Shown: positions 1-7,732, numbered from the stretch's first letter. The stretch: DNA of 8,183 nt from Alkanindiges sp. (GCA_030152125.1 JASLIR010000062.1:1-8183), one strand, 5' to 3'. The notes: generated by a model from the sequence alone, not told the origin. A program made the numbers and translations.

Positions 1-28
1 GCCTGGCAGTTTATAGAAAATGCCAGGC
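1..28. repeat. Short inverted repeat (hairpin) at window edge, possible terminator of an upstream gene
   Basis: GCCTGGCA at 1-8 pairs perfectly with TGCCAGGC at 21-28, around a 12-base AT-rich loop. The stem may extend to the left, outside the window. It lies 28 bases before the first start codon. No T-run follows on the plus strand (the next bases are AACCC), so it is not a canonical intrinsic terminator in that direction. It could end a gene upstream of the window, act from the other strand, or be an mRNA structure in the leader of the first gene. Confidence 0.4.
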
Positions 29-56
29 AACCCTAAAATAAGGATAACAGCATACT

Positions 57-2969
57 GTGGAATTCTGGGTGATGTTACTGATAGCGGTGCTGCTGTTGCC
101 AATGATATTGTCGGTGGTGGCGCTGGTGATTGCCTCAAAAACCAGTCAGCGACTGGAGCTGCGTATTGAGGCGCTGGAAGGTAGCGTTTATCAGTTACAG
201 TTTGAAAAAAGGCAGACCCAGACTACAGCCGGGCAAGCTGCTGCATTTAATGAGGCTAATACTGGGCATACGCCAGCACAAACCAGCATCCCTGCACAAG
301 CGGTTCCGGTTACGGCAGCCCTAACCAGTGCAGTGTCAAGTACGTTGCCGCAATACGATGAGCGTGGGGTACCGGTTGATCCTGTAGCGGGCAGTCAGGC
401 GGATGAAGCACTAGCAGCCAGGCCACAGCCTGCGCTGCTTCCGGAACTACAACCGGAAAATAACCAGCCTGTAGTTCAGCCTTCAAATCAGTCGCCAGCC
501 TGGCCTCAGCGTCCGCATGTACCACAAGCCCCGCAAAACAAACTGGAACCGGATGAACAGTCGCTGTCTATCGTTACTTCCGTTTGGCATTCATTCCTGC
601 AGTGGTTTAAAGGTGGTAATGCCATTGTACGGGTGGGTATTCTGGTGTTGCTGGTAGGGGTGGTACTGTTACTGCGTCTGGCAACCGACCTGTTTACTAT
701 TCCCATTGAGGTGCGCCTGGGCGTAGTTGCGGCGGGCGGTGTGGGCTTAACTTTACTGGGCCTGCGCCTGCGCGAAAAACGCCGTAGTTATGCGATCAGT
801 ATCCAGGGTGCCGGACTGGCCATTGTATACCTGACCCTGTTTGCTGCCTTCCGCCGCTATGAGGTATTACCTGCGGAGCTTACCTTTATCCTGCTGGCAA
901 TACTGGCCGTGATTAGTGCCGGGCTGGCCTTGCTGCAAAATGCCTTGCCGCTGGCGCTGGTTGCTTTTGGAGGCGCATTTCTTGCCCCGCTGCTGACCTC
1001 AACGGGTAGCAATAATGTAATCGGCCTGTTTAGTTATTACCTGATGCTGAATGTGGCACTGGCATGGCTGGCGCATTACCGCACCTGGAAAGTATTAAAT
1101 GCACTGGGTGCTGCCATGACCTTTGGTGTGGCTGGTTTTTGGGGCTTAAGTTCCAGTTACGATGCCAGTTTGCGCTGGCAACTGGAAGCCCTGTTACTGG
1201 CGCACCTTGCCCTGTACCTGTTTATTGTGGTGCGCTATAGCCAGCAACTGGCCAGGCTGGCTGAAACACCCAGTGACCAGCCTGATGGTCAGGGTGCCAC
1301 TACTAGCCAGATATTAAGTGTGGATAGCGGCCTGCTGTTTGGTGTGCCGCTGATGGGTTTTGCCTTGCAGGCGGGCTTGTTACACAATTTGCCCTATGCG
1401 CTGGCGGTGAGCAGTGCGGTGCTATCGGCCATTTATCTGGGGCTGGGTTATTACCTGTTTTACCACAATAAGCAACTACGGCTGCTAACCGAAGGCGTGC
1501 TGGCACTGGGCATAGGCTTTATGGCGCTGGTGATGCCCTTGGCCTTTAATGCCTCGTGGACATCAGTCGGCTGGTCGATTCAAGGCGCGGCTCTGGTATG
1601 GCTGGGGGTACGCCAGCAGCGGGTGTGGTCGGTACGTTCCGGTCTGCTGCTGCTGGCCATTAGTACCATTAGCTTATGGTTGTCATGGATTGATCATCAG
1701 CCACTCACCCTGCCACTGACCATTTATGTGGCCTGCTTGCTGCTTGCTGCCCTGTTGCTGCGTGATCCGCTACAGGACCAGATAGACCGGCCGCACCGCA
1801 ATAACAATAAGTTTGCGGTGTATTCCACGCCGTCTTTTCTGGTGCTGGTGTGGGCCTATGCGGCTAGTCAGGAATGGGTGGCGCAACTGGTGCGGGAAGC
1901 GGTGGGTCGCCATTACTGGTTTACCGACGTACCGCAGTTGCAGTTCAGCCTGTATAGCCTGGTATTTGTTGCCCTCACTGCGTTGCTGTTTAGCCGCATT
2001 ACATGGTCGGCCCTGCTGGGCTTGTGGCGCCTGATTTTTGCCCTATTAAGCATCAATACGCTGCTGTTGTGGCTGCATGCCTCGCATCGCTGGCTGGATG
2101 CGGAGTATATCCTTAGCGGGCAACTGGTATTTATGCTGGGTTATATCCTGTTTGGTATTTTCCTGTTATGGCGGCTGGGTAAAACCTCGCTACAGCACCG
2201 CATTGATCAGGCCTTGTATGTGGTTGGTCTGACGGCACATGGCAGCCTGCTGTTATACCTGCACTGGACAGCACAGCCGGTATTATCGGTTATTGTATTA
2301 CCATTGATTTTACTGGCTTTATTGTTAAAAGGCTGGCCAAAAACAGCATATTTTGACCATGTGCAGGTACAGCGCGATCTTGCCGTAGGAATTCTGGGTG
2401 TGCTTGCTTGCTGGTCACTGTGGGCGAACTGGGAGTCGGGCGGGGTCATATTCCAGTTGCAGTATATTCCGGTAGTGAACGGGCTGGATATCTGTTTGAT
2501 TGCGGTGCTGTTAATCAGTATCCAGCTACGCCAGTACATACCGGTTAGCCTGCAAAATGCCGCCAGTGTGGGTATTGCTGCCCTTGGGTTCTGGACTTTA
2601 ACCGGTATGGTCATCCGTACCCTACATGAGTGGGTAAACACGCCACTGTGGCCGCAAGGGGCATGGCAAGTTGATGTGGTGCAAACCAGCCTGACCATTG
2701 TGTGGACGCTATTTGCCCTGTTACTCACCGGCTTTGCCAGCAAACTGGCCAGACGTGCCCTGTGGCTGGCGGGTACTGCCTTGCTGGCTTTGGTGGTGCT
2801 CAAACTGATAGCGGTTGACCTGTCCAACGTGGGTACAGTAGCGCGTATTGTGTCCTTTATTGGCGCCGGTTTAATTATGTTGTTAATTGGCTACATTGCA
2901 CCATTGCCACCAGCAATGGCAGAAAGTACAGATGATGATGCCGCGAAAGCACAGCAGGATGAACAATAA
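57..2969 (+). CDS. DUF2339 family large polytopic inner-membrane protein
   Basis: A 970-residue protein made mostly of membrane-spanning segments; about 27 hydrophobic stretches can be counted. It has an N-terminal segment at residues 3-27, then a basic/acidic heptad-like coiled coil at about 30-60. A Pro/Gln/Ala-rich, probably disordered linker covers about 62-175. The motif WFKGGNAIVRVGILVLLVG near 183-201 is typical of DUF2339, and a near-continuous hydrophobic region follows to residue 950. The C-terminal pattern of an LxxLKLIAVDLS stretch followed by RIVSFIGAGLIMLLIG also fits the family. The start is GTG at 57: an in-frame TAA lies at 45-47, and AAGGA at 40-44 is a ribosome site with a long 12-base spacing. 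ATG at 72 is an alternative start but would cut into the first membrane segment. The tail is acidic and hydrophilic. The next gene starts one base after the stop, so the two are very probably co-translated. The molecular function of DUF2339 is unknown; transport or envelope maintenance would be a guess. Confidence 0.9.
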   Translation: MEFWVMLLIAVLLLPMILSVVALVIASKTSQRLELRIEALEGSVYQLQFEKRQTQTTAGQAAAFNEANTGHTPAQTSIPAQAVPVTAALTSAVSSTLPQYDERGVPVDPVAGSQADEALAARPQPALLPELQPENNQPVVQPSNQSPAWPQRPHVPQAPQNKLEPDEQSLSIVTSVWHSFLQWFKGGNAIVRVGILVLLVGVVLLLRLATDLFTIPIEVRLGVVAAGGVGLTLLGLRLREKRRSYAISIQGAGLAIVYLTLFAAFRRYEVLPAELTFILLAILAVISAGLALLQNALPLALVAFGGAFLAPLLTSTGSNNVIGLFSYYLMLNVALAWLAHYRTWKVLNALGAAMTFGVAGFWGLSSSYDASLRWQLEALLLAHLALYLFIVVRYSQQLARLAETPSDQPDGQGATTSQILSVDSGLLFGVPLMGFALQAGLLHNLPYALAVSSAVLSAIYLGLGYYLFYHNKQLRLLTEGVLALGIGFMALVMPLAFNASWTSVGWSIQGAALVWLGVRQQRVWSVRSGLLLLAISTISLWLSWIDHQPLTLPLTIYVACLLLAALLLRDPLQDQIDRPHRNNNKFAVYSTPSFLVLVWAYAASQEWVAQLVREAVGRHYWFTDVPQLQFSLYSLVFVALTALLFSRITWSALLGLWRLIFALLSINTLLLWLHASHRWLDAEYILSGQLVFMLGYILFGIFLLWRLGKTSLQHRIDQALYVVGLTAHGSLLLYLHWTAQPVLSVIVLPLILLALLLKGWPKTAYFDHVQVQRDLAVGILGVLACWSLWANWESGGVIFQLQYIPVVNGLDICLIAVLLISIQLRQYIPVSLQNAASVGIAALGFWTLTGMVIRTLHEWVNTPLWPQGAWQVDVVQTSLTIVWTLFALLLTGFASKLARRALWLAGTALLALVVLKLIAVDLSNVGTVARIVSFIGAGLIMLLIGYIAPLPPAMAESTDDDAAKAQQDEQ

Positions 2970-2970
2970 A

Positions 2971-4332
2971 ATGACAAGCAACGATATGCTGGTACAACCT
3001 TTACAAGCTCTTGGGTTATTAGGTGGGATACTGCTGCCAATGCTTGCATTGGGTATGAGTAACATGGCCCATGCCGGGGAAGTATTACAGGCACCGATTG
3101 TGCTATCAAACCCTGCCGGGGTGCAGCGACTGCCTTTAAACCTGCCCTTGCAGGCCGCCATTCAGCAGCAGCCTAAACAGGTCTGGGTACTGGACCAGCA
3201 GGGGCAGGTGATGCCAATGCGGATTGTTACCCGTCTGGATACTGAAAAAACTCAAAATATTGTGTTGCCGCGTTATCAGTGGCCGAGTCAACTGGATGAA
3301 CTGGGCAGTACCGATGAAATAAGCCAGCCGGAGCTGGATCAGCTAAGCCTGCAGCTCAGGCAGGGGCGTAGTGTCGCCACAGTGACATGGCCTGCTGCGA
3401 CCCGCAAACTCAGCCTGCAGCAACGTGGTAAGGCCCGGCAATGGTTACTGGCTGCACCAGAGCAGAATTTACAGTCTTTTGCAGGCAGACAACTGGTATT
3501 TGACTGGCCGGCGCAGTCGCTGTCCACCACAGTGAGTGTGGAGGGCAGTGATGATCTGGTGTCCTGGCAATATGTAGGGCAAAGCCAGTTGCTGGAAACC
3601 CGTAATGATGATGACAAGCTATTAAAACAGCAGCATGTGCCGGTGGATGGCAATTTCAAGTTCTGGCGGGTAACTTTGGGGCAACCCCTGGCGCTTAGCA
3701 ATGTAAGCCTGAGTTTAAAACAGGCTGTGACCACAGTTAGCCAGCAGCAGGCACTCCAGTTTAAAGCAGTGGCTGCGGGGGAGTGGGCAGTAGACTTGCC
3801 ACAGCCTGTTCAGGTGGAGGCCTTACAGTTTAAGGTGCCGGATGGTCAGCTGTGGGTGGTGAATGTTGAGGCCAGATACCGGGTGGCGGGGCAGCCTTTA
3901 CAGTGGCGCAGTATTGCCTCTGCCAATTTGTTTCATGCACCGGGCACTGCCGGTTGCGAAAATAACCTGCCATGTTCAATCAGTTTTTATAATCCGCTGG
4001 TGTCACAGCAATGGCGTTTAAAAGTGCAGGGCGCTCCGGCCCAGCAGGATTTAACGGTACAGGCACAGGCGCCACAGCAGGATGTGTATTTTCTGGCACA
4101 AGGGCAAGCCCCCTACCGTATTCAGCTTGGGGGAGAGGCATCTGGTCAGCCAGCGTACCTGCCGGAACAAAAAAGCCCGGTTTATCCAGCTACGCTAGGG
4201 GGCTTAAGTGCACAGCCCGCTGCGGTGCCAGTACGGCAATATGCCTTGTGGGCTGGGCTAATTGCCCTGGTGCTGCTACTGGCTTTTGCAGCATGGCGGT
4301 TATTGCAAAACATGCAGCCTAAAACGGAGTGA
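2971..4332 (+). CDS. DUF3999 family secreted, C-terminally membrane-anchored protein
   Basis: A 453-residue protein from ATG 2971. It has a signal peptide (hydrophobic core about 11-31, then AHA at 33-35, probable cleavage before G36). A long Gln-rich, beta-type region covers about 37-420, and one transmembrane helix lies at about 424-444 with a short basic tail, so most of the chain should be periplasmic. VEGSDDLVSW at 190-199 resembles the carbohydrate-binding, discoidin-like pattern seen in DUF3999 proteins, and FLAQGQAPYRIQLGG near 374-388 matches a family C-terminal block as I recall it. The only two cysteines, C329 and C335, could form a disulfide. The frame is open from 2887 and has an ATG at 2959 that overlaps the previous gene. 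That ATG touches its AGCAGG with no spacing, whereas 2971 has AGGA at 2956-2959 well placed and gives a clean signal peptide. The gene is coupled to the DUF2339 gene one base upstream, which suggests a shared complex. Its biochemical role is unknown. Confidence 0.88.
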   Translation: MTSNDMLVQPLQALGLLGGILLPMLALGMSNMAHAGEVLQAPIVLSNPAGVQRLPLNLPLQAAIQQQPKQVWVLDQQGQVMPMRIVTRLDTEKTQNIVLPRYQWPSQLDELGSTDEISQPELDQLSLQLRQGRSVATVTWPAATRKLSLQQRGKARQWLLAAPEQNLQSFAGRQLVFDWPAQSLSTTVSVEGSDDLVSWQYVGQSQLLETRNDDDKLLKQQHVPVDGNFKFWRVTLGQPLALSNVSLSLKQAVTTVSQQQALQFKAVAAGEWAVDLPQPVQVEALQFKVPDGQLWVVNVEARYRVAGQPLQWRSIASANLFHAPGTAGCENNLPCSISFYNPLVSQQWRLKVQGAPAQQDLTVQAQAPQQDVYFLAQGQAPYRIQLGGEASGQPAYLPEQKSPVYPATLGGLSAQPAAVPVRQYALWAGLIALVLLLAFAAWRLLQNMQPKTE

Positions 4333-4351
4333 TCTGGTTAGCGGGCTTAAC

Positions 4352-5278
4352 TTAAGGCTGATGCCGTGAGCGCGGTGGTAGTTCATCATCCAGCCCTGAA
4401 GCCTGCTGGCTAATATTTAAACTGTCCTCGTATTCCTGTAGGGCGTTATGCAAGCCAATTTTAGGTACCGGAATTTCAATGTGGTTCTTGATAAAGTAGT
4501 CCTTCACCATTTCCTGAATTTCATCCCGCACCTGTAAAAAGTTTTCCCGCCGTGTCCATACCCCATATTGCAGTTCAATGGTGGATTCACGGAAAGCAGT
4601 CACGGTAACACGTGCTTCCGGCTCATCCAGTACCAGCGGGTGCTCTTTGGCCAGCAGCATCAGCACATGGCGTACCTTGCTCATATCTTCCTGAAAAGTA
4701 ATGGACAGGGTGATTGGAATACGCCGGATGGGGTAACGTGACAGGTTGTGTACCGGAGTGCGGATCAGTTGTTCATTGGGCAGGCGGATGTAGACATTAT
4801 CCAGCGTGCACAGCTTGACCGACAGCAAATCGATTGAAATCACTTCGCCCTCAATCGTATGTCCACGAATCAGGGTGATCTGAATAAAATCACCGACTTC
4901 AAAGGAACCTTCACCAATCAAAAACAGGCCGCTAATCAGGTTGGAGGCAGATGTTTGCGAGGCAAAACCCAGTGCCACCGTTAAAATGCCTGCTGCGCCA
5001 AGGAATACACTGAGCTTGAAACCGGCTTCACGCAGGCTGGTAATAAGAAACAGGATAAAAATAAAATAGAAAATACCACGTCGCCACACCAGACGCTGGT
5101 GCGCATTAAAGCGTGCGCCAATGGTACGGATAAAGGCATTGCTGACCAGCCGCGCAATCAGGAACCCGGCAAAGGCCAGTACAATCGCCACAAAGACATC
5201 CTGCAGGCGCTCTATATTGATATAGCTGAACCACTGTTTAAACGAATTTTCTAGCTGGGAAGTAATTTCGGATGGCAT
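4352..5278 (-). CDS. Small-conductance mechanosensitive channel, MscS family
   Basis: A 308-residue inner-membrane channel expected to open under membrane tension and release solutes during hypo-osmotic shock. Hydrophobic helices lie at about 28-50 and 68-82. The Gly/Ala-rich pore helix and its continuation run from about 89 to 121 (GAAGILTVALGFASQTSASN at 94-113). FEVGD at 126-130 then opens the beta domain, and LPNEQL at 166-171 is the usual PN motif. A mixed alpha/beta cytoplasmic domain follows, ending in IPVPK at 269-273. The length is close to that of E. coli MscS (286 residues), so this is the compact type without extra N-terminal helices. A hydrophilic tail of about 30 residues ends the protein. 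ATG 5278 has only a weak ribosome site (GGTAG) and lies 14 bases after the stop of the upstream gene, so translational coupling is likely. The gene converges on the DUF3999 gene with 19 bases between stops. Which MscS subfamily this is cannot be fixed from the sequence alone. Confidence 0.93.
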   Translation of the reverse strand: MPSEITSQLENSFKQWFSYINIERLQDVFVAIVLAFAGFLIARLVSNAFIRTIGARFNAHQRLVWRRGIFYFIFILFLITSLREAGFKLSVFLGAAGILTVALGFASQTSASNLISGLFLIGEGSFEVGDFIQITLIRGHTIEGEVISIDLLSVKLCTLDNVYIRLPNEQLIRTPVHNLSRYPIRRIPITLSITFQEDMSKVRHVLMLLAKEHPLVLDEPEARVTVTAFRESTIELQYGVWTRRENFLQVRDEIQEMVKDYFIKNHIEIPVPKIGLHNALQEYEDSLNISQQASGLDDELPPRSRHQP

Positions 5279-5292
5279 AAATCGGTTACTAC

Positions 5293-6108
5293 CTAGAGAA
5301 AAGAGTCAAACATATTAAACAGGCTATCGTCACTAAAGCGTGGAGGCTGGATAAATGCCACCTGGGCTGCCTGGGGTGGTGTGCGGTTTTCAATTTTAAT
5401 GCGCGGTGGGCGGTTAGGTGCGTCCTGAATCACCTTGATTTGTGATGTCCACAGGCGCCCGGTATCACTGTTATGGAACAGTGGCAGGGCAGGCACTGGC
5501 AAATTCATCCTTTTTAACAGCATCATGGCATTGCTGGTGTTATGAAAATGGATGGGCGTCACCGCGCGGAAAGCCAGAGGTTCCAGTTGCTTGATGTCGG
5601 TACGGCCATCTACAGGGGTGGCATAGCACAGCTCGCCCTTTTTGGCATCCGGGCCAAACCAGGAGTCCTTTGGGCGGTTAATGGCAATGTCAAAAATGGC
5701 TTCTTTTTGCCCTTCCACCAGGCCTGCCATCCATAAGGGCGTGCTGACAAACATGGTGCCCTGCTGGCCGGGTGGAATGTAAATCGGGTTAATTGGCTTT
5801 ACAATCACCGAGCGGTTGGCCAGCCGTGGATACAGGCTGATTTTGTCGCTGGTACGGCCAAACAGGTAGCGCTCCAGTGTGGATGGCTCGCTAAAGGGCA
5901 TTTCAATATCCAGTGTTTCCCAGTCCTGCAAATAGGCATCCTGATGTCGTGGCCGGTGGTATTCCAGTTGCCATTCGGTCAGGTTACGGGTAATACGCAC
6001 ATACAGTGAACCAAAGCGCCAGGCACGTGACTGGCCGATGTCAAAGTGTAATTCGCCCCACCATTTCAGGTCTTCCGGCGTCATGATGGTCAGGTTTCTG
6101 GTAGACAT
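5293..6108 (-). CDS. Soluble protein of unknown function, DUF432-like, in an operon with mscS
   Basis: A 271-residue protein with no signal peptide or membrane segment, so probably cytoplasmic. Features that can be seen are an N-terminal WWGELHFDIGQ (16-26); a basic, aromatic LYVRITRNLTEWQLEYHRP (35-53); the FGRTSDKISLYPRLANRSVIVKP region (83-105); IYIPPGQQGTMFVSTPLW (109-126), typical of a beta-rich fold; and SWFGPDAKKGELCYA (149-163). The last two resemble the proline/glycine block and the 'LYG..xG.lC' block that I associate with DUF432. That assignment is from memory and is not secure. ATG 6108 has a weak upstream AAGTAG; a second ATG at 6084 would remove eight residues and has no better ribosome site. 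It is the first gene of a two-gene minus-strand unit with the MscS channel, which makes a role in channel modulation or osmotic response possible but unproven. The calls I consider solid are a real gene and linkage to the channel; the family name is tentative. Confidence 0.82.
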   Translation of the reverse strand: MSTRNLTIMTPEDLKWWGELHFDIGQSRAWRFGSLYVRITRNLTEWQLEYHRPRHQDAYLQDWETLDIEMPFSEPSTLERYLFGRTSDKISLYPRLANRSVIVKPINPIYIPPGQQGTMFVSTPLWMAGLVEGQKEAIFDIAINRPKDSWFGPDAKKGELCYATPVDGRTDIKQLEPLAFRAVTPIHFHNTSNAMMLLKRMNLPVPALPLFHNSDTGRLWTSQIKVIQDAPNRPPRIKIENRTPPQAAQVAFIQPPRFSDDSLFNMFDSFL

Positions 6109-6159
6109 ATTTCTACTTAATTAAATTTAGCGTAAAGGCCGTGATAAAGCAGCAATCGG

Positions 6160-6189
6160 GCTGTTAATTTACTTCACCACGATAACAGC
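6160..6189. repeat. 7-base inverted repeat in the divergent promoter region
   Basis: GCTGTTA at 6160-6166 is the exact reverse complement of TAACAGC at 6183-6189, with a 16-base spacer. The dyad encloses the candidate -35 element of gspE and ends two bases before its -10. This placement fits an operator for a dimeric regulator, but a perfect 7-base repeat can also arise by chance in AT-rich intergenic DNA. Confidence 0.35.
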
Positions 6190-6196
6190 TTAGAGT
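6168..6196 (+). promoter_or_regulatory. Candidate sigma70-type promoter for gspE
   Basis: TTTACT (6168-6173) and TAGAGT (6191-6196) each match four of six consensus bases and are separated by exactly 17 bases. A start of transcription near 6203 would give a leader of about 19 bases before the gspE start codon at 6222. The strength is predicted to be modest. TACACT at 6195-6200 is an alternative -10, but it has a poorer -35. Confidence 0.4.
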
Positions 6197-6221
6197 ACAC
6201 TCGGAAGCCAGTCTAATCATA

Positions 6222-7715
6222 ATGGATTTTGTCGTGCAATTGCTTCGCCAGACTCAACTTCCGTATAGTTATGCAAAACGTCATGGGGTGTTATTCCACT
6301 ATGATGGAGAGCAACCCTTTATTGTGCGCCGGGAAGATGCGCCTTTGGCAGCACTCAGTGAAGCACGGCGTTTTCTGGGCTGTGCGGCCCAATATAAAAC
6401 CCTGAGCAATGAAGAGTTTTCCAAGTTGCTGGCAGGCTCCTATACCGGCGACAGTGGCGAGTCACAGCAGGTGGCTGCCGGTCTGGAAGATCACCCGGAT
6501 TTATTAAGCCTGGCCGATCAGGTACCGGAAACCGAAGACCTGATGGATCAGGAAGACGATGCGCCGATTATTCGCCTGATCAATGCCCTGCTGAGCGAAG
6601 CGATTCGCCTGGGTGCTTCCGATATTCATATTGAATCCTTTGAAAAGCGTTTGTCTGTGCGTTTGCGTGTGGATGGCCAGTTGCGTGAAATTGTACAGCC
6701 ACGCCGTGAACTGGCACCGCTGCTGGTGTCGCGTATTAAAGTAATGGCGCGCCTAGATATTGCTGAAAAACGCGTGCCGCAGGATGGCCGTATTTCCCTG
6801 CGCCTGGCCGGACGGGAAGTGGATGTGCGTGTGTCCACGCTGCCGTCTTCACATGGCGAGCGTGTGGTAATGCGTTTGCTGGACAAGCAGGCTGGTCGCC
6901 TGAATATGACCCACTTGGGCTTGATGAAAGACGACTATGCGCGCCTGACCCATCTGATTCATCGTCCACATGGCATTATTCTGGTTACTGGCCCTACCGG
7001 TTCCGGTAAAACCACTACGCTGTATGCAGCTTTAACCGATTTGAATGACAACACCCGTAATATCCTGACCGCTGAAGACCCGATTGAATACCAGCTGGAA
7101 GGCATTGGGCAAACGCAGGTGAATACCAAGGTAGATATGACCTTCGCGCGTTCGTTGCGTGCCATGTTGCGTCAGGACCCGGACGTGGTGATGGTGGGTG
7201 AGATCCGCGACCTTGAAACCGCTGAGATTGCCGTACAGGCATCTTTAACGGGTCACCTGGTACTGTCCACCCTGCACACCAACACAGCGGTAGGTGCGGT
7301 AACGCGTTTAAAGGATATGGGTATTGAACCTTTCCTGCTGTCCAGCTCCCTGATTGGTGTGATTGCACAACGTCTGGTACGTACACTATGCCGTCATTGC
7401 CATACATGGCGTGAGGCAGACAGTTTTGAGCAGAATTTATTTAAACAGGTAGAGCTGACTTCGCCGCTTAAAATTCCGGTATCGCAAGGCTGTGAACAGT
7501 GTAACCAGCTGGGCTTTATTGGCCGTACTGCTATTTATGAAGTAGTGCCGGTAGATGACCATATGCGCCGTTTAATCCACGGCAATTCCGGTGAGCATGA
7601 ACTGGAAGAATATGCCCGCAGCTATTCTCCTTCTATCCGCCATGATGGCCTGCTTAAAGTACTGCAGGGCAAAACCACAGTGGAAGAGGTGTTAAGGGCG
7701 ACACAGGAAGAGTAG
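6222..7715 (+). CDS. gspE: Type II secretion system cytoplasmic ATPase GspE
   Basis: A 497-residue member of the secretion ATPase superfamily. It hydrolyses ATP under the inner-membrane platform (GspF/GspL) to drive pseudopilus assembly and export of folded periplasmic proteins through the GspD secretin. LPYSYAKRHGVLF at 13-25 is the N-terminal GspE signature. An acidic linker at about 87-113 precedes the N2 domain (LGASDIHIE, 130-138). HGERVVMRLL lies at 211-220, the Walker A GPTGSGKT at 257-264, the Asp box TAEDPIEY at 283-290, Walker B DVVMVGEIRD at 321-330 with E327, and the His box STLHTN at 349-354. The zinc site is C390/C393 and C424/C427, and TTVEEVLRAT at 485-494 is the usual C-terminus. 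The length is normal for GspE and shorter than PilB; the N-terminal motif also favours GspE over PilB. ATG 6222 has no good Shine-Dalgarno (GGAA is 15 bases away), but the N-terminus fits the family. No gspF or other gsp gene follows. The gene appears intact and functional. Confidence 0.95.
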   Translation: MDFVVQLLRQTQLPYSYAKRHGVLFHYDGEQPFIVRREDAPLAALSEARRFLGCAAQYKTLSNEEFSKLLAGSYTGDSGESQQVAAGLEDHPDLLSLADQVPETEDLMDQEDDAPIIRLINALLSEAIRLGASDIHIESFEKRLSVRLRVDGQLREIVQPRRELAPLLVSRIKVMARLDIAEKRVPQDGRISLRLAGREVDVRVSTLPSSHGERVVMRLLDKQAGRLNMTHLGLMKDDYARLTHLIHRPHGIILVTGPTGSGKTTTLYAALTDLNDNTRNILTAEDPIEYQLEGIGQTQVNTKVDMTFARSLRAMLRQDPDVVMVGEIRDLETAEIAVQASLTGHLVLSTLHTNTAVGAVTRLKDMGIEPFLLSSSLIGVIAQRLVRTLCRHCHTWREADSFEQNLFKQVELTSPLKIPVSQGCEQCNQLGFIGRTAIYEVVPVDDHMRRLIHGNSGEHELEEYARSYSPSIRHDGLLKVLQGKTTVEEVLRATQEE

Positions 7716-7732
7716 GCGTTAAAATCCGGTAT

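Noticed and set aside
59..2400. 13-base direct repeat GGAATTCTGGGTG at 59-71 and 2388-2400
   Set aside because: Both copies are within coding sequence in a gene rich in repeated Leu/Val/Gly codons; there is no flanking similarity, so chance is the simplest explanation.
2207..2827. 206-codon minus-strand open frame inside the DUF2339 gene
   Set aside because: It lies fully within a convincing plus-strand membrane-protein gene. The translation is Ser/Thr/Arg-rich, with no domain, no ribosome site and no partner gene.
2887..2970. Longer N-terminus for the DUF3999 protein starting at 2887
   Set aside because: It would overlap the DUF2339 gene by 83 bases, adds a His/Gln/Met-rich stretch and pushes the signal peptide inward; 2971 has a suitable ribosome site.
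3339..3734. 131-codon minus-strand open frame inside the DUF3999 gene
   Set aside because: Cys/Ser/Leu-rich translation typical of an antisense shadow; the plus-strand protein has a clear signal peptide and family features.
4345..4356. CTTAACTTAAG palindrome between the convergent stop codons
   Set aside because: The one-base centre cannot form a hairpin loop and the stem is AT-rich and five bases long; not a terminator.
6120..6148. Minus-strand promoter for the DUF432-like gene (TTTATC, 17 bases, TTTAAT)
   Set aside because: The -35 matches only three of six bases, and the -10 ends 11 bases before the start codon, which would leave almost no leader; the true promoter is probably elsewhere in the intergenic region.
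7015..7407. 130-codon minus-strand open frame inside gspE
   Set aside because: It covers the Walker A/B region of gspE on the other strand; the motifs prove that the plus strand is the coding one.
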